Source: Charina bottae
Taxonomy: Eukaryota > Chordata > Lepidosauria > Squamata > Charinaidae
Reading direction: 5' to 3'
Length of the DNA stretch: 64,000 nucleotides
Assembly (NCBI GenBank): GCA_023362775.1
Contig: JALMGJ010000018.1
Coordinates: 1,302,001-1,366,000 of the forward strand
Part shown: positions 58,142 through 64,000 of the stretch, piece by piece
Layout: every line of letters starts with the position of its first letter
Position numbering within the stretch: the first letter of the stretch is position 1
Notes under the pieces: model-generated
What the model was told of the DNA's origin: nothing
The model's database searches: none
The model's input: only the letters and a program-made list of their open reading frames with translations
Program-made: the position numbers and the translations under genes

Positions 58142-59472
58142 CTAATTCTCGTAACCCCCCAGCCGGTACATAGTAACTTCCCCAAAAACATAGTGCCCCC
58201 TGGTTCCAGGACCACAGAGTGAATTGATCAGCAGGAAGTTGTGCGAAGATCTCTGCCCTTTCACAAAGGGGTTGTTGCCCTGCTGATCCTTGATTTGTTG
58301 AAGGATGTCGCGTGGCACATCAGTTGCTGCAAATCGTTCCAAAGGAATTATGGTCTGGGGTGGAGGTGGAGGCCCCAGACGATTGTACTCAGGTTTCCGC
58401 GAAAGGGTGTCAGCCCTCTGATTTTGTCTTCGCAGAATATACGTTACTCGAAAATTGAATCGCGAGACGAATAGCGACCAACAAATCTGTTGCTGATTTA
58501 GATTTCTCGCAGTTTTTAGATGTTCTAACTTGCGGTGATCCATCCGTACCTCAATCGGGTGACAAGCTCCTTCTAAATGATGTCGCCAGGTCTCGAATCC
58601 TGCCTTGATGGCCAGAAGCTCTTTGTCCCAGATCGTATAAGCCTGTTCTGCAGGCGCATGTTTGCGTGAATGATAAGCGCATGGGCACAAAACGCCAGTG
58701 CGAGGTTCAACTTGGAGGAAGACGGCCCCTATGGCGACATCTGATGCGTCTGTTTCCACTACAAAAGCCCGAGTTGGATTGAGGTGTCTGAGAATAGGTT
58801 CTGTTGTAGAAGTCAGTTTTAGTTCCTCAAAAGCCCGTTGTTCATTGGCTCCCAACATGAACTTTGTTCTTTTCTGTAATAAATTGGACAAGGGTGTAGT
58901 TAGTTCCACGAAGTTTGGAATAAAATTCCTGTAATAATTAGCAAATCCCAACAACCGCTGCACATCCTTGGCGTGACAAGGCGGTTGCCAGGATTGAAGT
59001 TCCTCCACTTCGTATGGCTCCATCTCGATGCCGGTGGAGGAGATCCGATGCCCTAAGAAATCAATGGTGCTCTGAGCAAATTGACACGTCTCCAACTTGG
59101 GGTACAGATGGTTTTCTTGTAATTGTTGCAGCACCACACACATGTGATGTTCATGCTCGCTTGGAGAAGAGGAAAAAATATATCGTCCAGGTAGATAATC
59201 AGATATTTGTCAAGGAGATCCCTAAATATATCATGCATAAATATGCCAGGAGCATTAGATAGTCCAAAGGGTATGACTATATTCGAAGTGGCAGTAACGA
59301 GTACGAAACGTGGTTTTCCATTCGTCATCCTGCCGTATCCTGATGAGGTTATAAGCCCCCCGCAGATCCAGCTTTGTAAAGATTTGCGCGCTATGTAGCT
59401 GCTCAAGGAGCTCTGAGATTAGAGGCAAAGAATAGCAGTTTTTGACAGTGATTTCATTAAGTCTCCGGGCAA
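58142..59472 (-). pseudogene. Reverse transcriptase (palm/thumb) and RNase H of the chromovirus
   Basis: Frames in order: [20 protein letters not shown] with [15 protein letters not shown]; then, after a frameshift, [12 protein letters not shown] and YLDDIF (catalytic YLDD); then FLGHRISSTGIEM, LLGFANYYRNFIP and RNase H (FVVETDASDVAIGAVFLQ, YTIWDKELLAIKAGFETWRH). Several frameshifts are present. Confidence 0.88.
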
Positions 59473-60509
59473 GTTCTTGGTGGTATGGGGATTCCAAGTC
59501 ATCTTGTCTGCCTCCTGAGGAATCTGTATAACGACCAAGTAGCAACGGTAAGAACAGATCACGGAACAACGGACTGGTTTAAGATTGGGAAAGAAGTACG
59601 GCAGGGCTGTATACTCTCACCCTACCTATTCAACCTGTATGCAGAACACATGCGACGTGCTGGGCTTGAGGAATCCAAGGCTGGAGTTAAAATCGCTGGA
59701 AGAAACATTAGCAATCTTAGATATGCAGATGATACCACTTTGATGGCTGAAAGCGAGGAGGAGTTGAGGAGCCTTATGACAAAGGTGAAAGAAGAAAGTG
59801 CAAAAGCTGGGTTGCAGTTAAACCTAAAAAAAACCAAGATTATGGCAACCAGCTTGATTGATAACTGGCAAATAGAGGGAGAAAAAGTGGAGGCAGTGAC
59901 AGACTTTGTATTTCTAGGCGCAAAGATTACTGCAGATGCTGACTGCAGCCAGGAAATCAGAAGACGTCTACTTCTTGGGAGGAGAGCAATGGCAAATCTT
60001 GATAAAATAGTTAAGAGCAGAGACATCACACTGACAACAAAGGTCCGCATAGTTAAAGCAATGGTATTCCCTGTAATAACCTATGGCTGCGAGAGCTGGA
60101 CCATAAGGAAGGCTGAGCGAAGGAAGATAGATGCTTTTGAAGTGTGGTGTTGGAGGAAAATTTTGAGAGTGCCTTGGACTGCAAGAAGATCAAACCAGTC
60201 CATACTCCAGGAAATAAAGCCAGACTGCTCACTTGAGGGAATGATAGTAAAGGCAAAACTGAAGTACTTTGGCCACACAATGAGAAGACAGGATACCCTG
60301 GAGAAGAAGCTGATGCTAGGGAAAGTGGAAGGCAAAAGGAAGAGGGGCCGACCAAGGGCAAGATGGATGGATGATATTCTGGAGGTGACAGACTCAACCA
60401 TGGGGGAGCTGGGGATGGTGACGGCTGACAGGAAGCTCTGGCGTGGTCTGGTCCATGAAGTCATGAAGAGTCGGAAGCGACTGAACGAATAAACAACAAC
60501 AACAATTGC
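59473..60509 (+). mobile_element. BovB (RTE-clade) LINE, 5'-truncated, inserted in the chromovirus RT
   Basis: A 335-codon open frame (59485-60492) encodes the RT C-terminal part: [37 protein letters not shown], the catalytic RYADDTTLMAESEEEL, RTYGCESWTIRKAE-like block and PWTARRSNQSILQEI, ending KSRKRLNE. The 3' end is a short (AAC)n tail (60493-60506). The frame is uninterrupted, unlike the gypsy frames around it. BovB is the LINE family famous for horizontal transfer between squamates and ruminants. Confidence 0.93.
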
Positions 60510-60822
60510 AGCACAACCGTAGCTCCCCTGACTTCTTTACGAAGAGTACGGGGGCTGCTACTGGAGAGGTGGAAGGTCTGATGAAACCCCGCTTCAAATT
60601 AATGTCCAGAAAATCCTTGAGGGCCACCTGTTCCGGTTCTGACAGCGAATAGATTCGCCCCATTGGAAGTCGAGTGCCTGGAACCAGGTCTATGGGGCAG
60701 TCATATGGTCGATGCAGTGGTAGTTGTTTGGACTCCTGCTCGTCAAATACACCTGTGTATTCCTCAAACTGGGGTGGCAATTGTGGGTTTGAGGCGTCAA
60801 TTCCTGTAGCGACTGAGGACAT
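60510..60822 (-). pseudogene. Reverse transcriptase N-terminal part, upstream of BovB insertion
   Basis: RPYDCPIDLVPGTRLPMGRI, YSLSEPEQVALKDFL, SPVAAPVLFVKKSGELRLC: the fingers region of a Ty3/gypsy RT. The frame is cut at the LRLC/RRLN junction by the BovB fragment. Confidence 0.88.
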
Positions 60823-61421
60823 TCAGCGCAAGCCAATTCGTCAAGAACCTTGGAGGCCAGTCCGTCCTGGAATTGGTCCAGGAGCACCGCTTCATTCCAT
60901 TGGAGGTCTTGGGCGAGCAACCGGAAGTCAGTGATGTACTTGGTCACTGGTCAACAGCCTTGCCTGAGCTCTTTTATACGTCTGCTCGCTGCTTGAGTTT
61001 TGATTAGGTTTTCATATATGATCTGTAATTGCCTGCAAAACTCCTCATAGTTATCCAGTAACGGACTCTGCTGGGTGATGAAAGGCGAAGCCCAACGCGT
61101 TGCAATTCCTGTCAATAGGCCTATCAGAAACCCCACCTTATGACGTTCAGTTGGAAAATCCTCTGGCTGGAGACTTAGGTACAACTGGCTTTGCGCAAGA
61201 AACGCCGGGAATTGTTGAAGTGTGCCATCAATTTTTTCTAGCGTAACTACCGGACACTTATGACGTGGTGTTCCGGCTGGAATAGATGCCTGCTGCTGTG
61301 CTTGCATCTGGGCCCGCTGCGCTTGCATCTGGGCCAGCTGTGTTAACATTGCAGCCTGCTGAGAGAGTTCCAAAACTAGTTGCTCCGCCATGGTGCTTGG
61401 TTCACCTTCCTTTTCCCCCAA
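60823..61421 (-). pseudogene. gag of the chromovirus, C-terminally deleted
   Basis: Begins MAEQLVLELSQQAAMLTQLA (a further upstream Met at 61421), has a QMQAQRAQMQAQQQ coiled coil and the capsid-like FPTERHKVGFLIGLLTGIA and WASPFITQQSPLL. One TGA at about 60960 interrupts it (likely CGA decay), after which VTKYITDFRLLAQDLQWNEA continues. It stops at LDELA and passes straight into pre-RT sequence, with no CCHC knuckle or protease. Confidence 0.82.
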
Positions 61422-61443
61422 TGGGGTGTGGTCAGAGACAATC

Positions 61444-62509
61444 TGTCCTGGTTAAGCTCACACACACAGACACAGGAAGGTGAGTAATAAGTATTTATTG
61501 ACAATAAGACTTGAATTACTTAAAGCAGCCACCAGGTGCAAACACTGGAACCAGCTTGGGTCACCACAGGTTTCAAAGAGAAGAACACAGACAGGCACTA
61601 AGACAGACAGGAATTTCCAAACTAACTTGGAACAGCAGAATACAGACAGGCACTAGGACCAGCTTGGAAACAAGACCAGATCGGAGAAAGCAGCAGGAAG
61701 GCAAGAGTCTATGTCGGAGATTGCAGCAGCAGCGAGGCTAAGGTCTGAAGCAAAGATCACGGCAGCGACAGCAGGGCAAGGTTCTGGAGCGAAGATCACG
61801 GCAGCGACAGCAAGGAAAGAGTCTGGAGCGAAGATCACGGCAGCGATGGAGACAGCAGCTTGGAGGCGTAGATCAGCAACGGCAACAGAGGCTGCAGCAC
61901 GGAGAGGCAGATCGGCAACAGGGGCAGTGGCTTGGAGGCGTAGATCAGCAGCAGCTACAGAGGCAGCAGCGCGGAGAGGAAGATCAGCGACGGGCAGCGG
62001 CGCGGAGAGGCGATAAGCGGTAGTGACAGATTTGGAGGCAGCAGCTGCGTGGAGAAGGTCAGATGCGGGTTCTGGCGCGATACTGTGACGGCGTAGGTGC
62101 AGGGTCCAAGGTGGGTGCGAGGCAAAGCTCCAAGGTTGGCTCTGAAGTGATGTCTAGAGGTGGAGTCAGGTCCGTTGTAGAACGGTTGTCTCCGACAACC
62201 CGTTCCTCAGATTGTTGTCCCTTTATACTTTTTGCTTCCCGCCGTTTTCTAGCAGTAACCAATCGGGTCGCTTTCTCCTGGGCGCGTTTTTCTGCCCTTT
62301 GTTCTCTGGTGCTGATAGGCGGTGGTGAGCCTGTCCCTGAATTGCTGCCTATGAACAGCTGACCCGTACTTTCAATTTTCGCGCCCTGACTTTTTCCCGC
62401 TCTTCCCGGTAATGGTTCCAACGGCGGCTCTTCCTCTTTTCCCTCAGAAGCTAATGGTTCCAATTACTCCTCTTCCTCTTCCCCCTCAAAAACAACCTCC
62501 ACCCTGACA
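61444..62509 (-). repeat. 5' LTR of the chromovirus
   Basis: 1066 bp, same termini as the 3' LTR. It has two extra partial copies of an AGCGAAGATCACGGCAGCGA-type tandem unit (about 61750-61850) compared with the other LTR. No convincing tRNA primer site (TGG...) begins right after it. Confidence 0.9.
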
Positions 62510-62559
62510 AAACCAGGTCAGGTGAATGACCACTATTATGCGTCGGGCCCTGGATGACT

Positions 62560-62780
62560 TGGGAAGGAGGGGCGGGGTTTACAGGTGGGAACCAATTGTG
62601 CGGACCGGGTGCGGGTTTTGTAGGGAGCCAATTGCGTTGACCGGGGGCGGGGTTTGCAGGTGGGAGCCAATTGCGTGGACCGGAGGGTAGGGTTTGCAGG
62701 CGGGAGCCAACTGCGCGGACCGGGGGCGGGGTTTGCAGGCGGGAGCCAATTGCGCGGACTGGTGGGCAGGGACCTGTCTT
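62560..62780. repeat. GC-box/CCAAT minisatellite
   Basis: About five units of GGGCGGGGTTTGCAGGCGGG + AGCCAATTGCGCGGACC, 37-40 bp each. The same unit occurs inside hAT elements at 9.1-9.3 kb and, reversed, at 15.7-15.8 kb. Confidence 0.85.
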
Positions 62781-63039
62781 TTTCATCAATACGGAATATT
62801 ACATAAGACCCCGTCCCGTTTTGCCATCCTGAAATATGGTCAGCCTATTACCCAGGCACTGGAATACGGTGAGGTGGGAGCCTGTGGATGGTTCTGCCAG
62901 ATGCATCCAAGGAAGATGACTGAGATGCCAGGTTTTTGTTCTATGGTTTTTATTGTTGTGAACTGCCCAGAATTGTGTTCAAGATGTGTGGCCATACAAG
63001 TTGTTTAAATATTACAAAAATAGGAGGAGGGAGGAGTAT

Positions 63040-63178
63040 TTTATTTATTTATTTATTTATTTATTGGATTTATCACTGCCCAACTCCCCCAAGGGAGTAT
63101 TTGTTACGTTTCCCGCCTTGAGTTATTTGTAAAAACAATAAAAGGCGGGATAAAAATAAATAAATAAATAAATAAAAT
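63040..63178. repeat. LINE/SINE 3' tails with (TTTA)n and (AAAT)n
   Basis: TATTTATTTATTTATTTATTGGATTTATC and, facing it, ACAATAAAAGGCGGGATAAAAATAAATAAATAAAT: two retroelement 3' ends in opposite orientation. From 63180 to 63978 nothing recognisable is seen before ATRX exon 2. Confidence 0.7.
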
Positions 63179-63978
63179 GAATACATAAAGGAAGCATTAA
63201 GTGCCCAATCCGATATGTAGATCTTGGCAGATAGAAGTGCATAAATAATTATTTGTATCTAGGAGGATGCAGAACATGATAAGCTTGAGGGTTCTGAAAT
63301 AAAACACTATTTTGGAAATAAGGACAAAGGGGGGCACTTTATTTTGAGTGTTCTACCATACAGAATGGTAACTCAAAGCAAGCCCTTATTTCTCAATTTA
63401 CATACTAAGTAGTATGTAAAATAAGTGGTGTGATAATTCATGCTGAGTGTTATTTGCTGATTGTTGTCTAAGAAATATTTGTGAATAGGTGAGATTGTAA
63501 CCTGATGGCAAGCAGTGGAAATAACAGTTAAATAGAAACAAGCATATTTTTGCAGTCTGGACATTGTTTAGCATTTATTTTAAAAACTCATCACCTTAGC
63601 TAAAGCTAAATGTAACAAATCTTTTGTAGATTCAGTAACGGGTAACTCTTAGTATCATCTGTCACCTTATAGTGCACTTCTGTGGTCATGGGCTGAACAA
63701 TATAGGAACAGAAGCTTATTTTAAGTTTCCATTGTTCCCTGGTAGAACAACAGAAACATTTTGAGTTTTGTTCTGCCATAACATGGAATATTCAAAACTT
63801 CCAGTAGAGCATTTTGAATGGGACCATTTTGTTTCCATCTTAGAACAACCCATTTTCCCCTATTGTGTACATATCCAAATTTGTTTTGGTTGGTTGAGAT
63901 ACAGAGCTAGCTTGCTTCATCCTATAACTGTAACACCAAAAGGGATATATTAATATGGTGCATCTTTTTTTTTAACAG

Positions 63979-64000
63979 TGAAAGCAAGTTGAATACATTG
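63979..64000 (+). CDS. ATRX: ATRX exon 2, first 22 bases (continues off right edge)
   Basis: A pyrimidine-rich CTTTTTTTTTTAACAG acceptor precedes T-GAA-AGC-AAG-TTG-AAT-ACA-TTG. With the AG from exon 1 this reads SESKLNTL, identical to the start of human ATRX exon 2. Far too short to be found as an ORF. Confidence 0.92.

Larger units (their letters stand above)
55519..62509 (-). mobile_element. Ty3/gypsy chromovirus retrotransposon, defective, with nested insertions
   Basis: Two LTRs (TGTCAGGGTGG...CCAGGACA) bracket gag, RT, RNase H, integrase and chromodomain on the minus strand. The exact 5-bp duplication AAACC flanks the whole element (55514-55518, 62510-62514), so both LTRs belong to one insertion. 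The gag region resembles Sushi-type (RTL/Mart-like) elements of vertebrates. Frames are broken by stops and frameshifts, the gag zinc-knuckle and protease are absent, and a BovB fragment and a hAT MITE have jumped in. It cannot be autonomous. Confidence 0.93.

Overview
This is a vertebrate nuclear window, almost certainly from a squamate reptile. Coding DNA is sparse and split into short exons with GT-AG splice sites. The intervening DNA is full of squamate-type repeats: a BovB/RTE LINE, a tRNA-derived Sauria-type SINE ending in ACCTTT repeats, L2/CR1-group LINEs with AAAT tails, a 5S-rRNA-derived SINE, palindromic hAT MITEs and Tigger-like MITEs.

Four host protein genes lie in the order and relative orientation known from human Xq21. 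ATP7A (minus) enters from the left edge with coding exons 2-7, giving the first 635 residues and all six copper-binding GMxCxxC motifs; its probable CpG-island promoter is near 21.1-21.8 kb. COX7B (minus, three coding exons, 24.8-27.1 kb, 79 aa) is complete. MAGT1 (plus, ten coding exons, 29.1-39.0 kb, 336 aa) is complete. ATRX (plus) begins at a second CpG island at 46 kb: exon 1 has exactly 20 coding bases, and exon 2 begins in the last 22 bases of the window, so 46275-63978 is ATRX intron 1. An intron-containing tRNA-Leu(CAA) gene lies between COX7B and MAGT1.

The genes are not an operon. ATP7A (copper ATPase) and COX7B (a subunit of copper-requiring cytochrome oxidase) are neighbours on one strand. 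MAGT1 (oligosaccharyltransferase subunit / magnesium transport) and ATRX (chromatin remodeller) run the other way. Each promoter region is CpG-rich and has recognisable sites: a palindromic CACGTG (CLEAR-like) site at ATP7A, a ZNF143/Staf-like site at COX7B, spaced CCAAT boxes at MAGT1, and CRE, CCAAT and YY1 sites at ATRX.

The richest accessory region is 54.3-62.8 kb in ATRX intron 1. A Ty3/gypsy chromovirus with a 5-bp target duplication sits inside a decayed L2 LINE, and itself contains a BovB fragment in its RT and a hAT MITE in its 3' LTR. Other notable structures are a near-perfect hairpin of about 575 bp, a poly(A)-less RPL29 retrocopy, an LTR flanked by a 56-bp direct repeat, hammerhead-ribozyme-like cores in a repeat family, and a GC-box/CCAAT minisatellite unit recurring at three sites.
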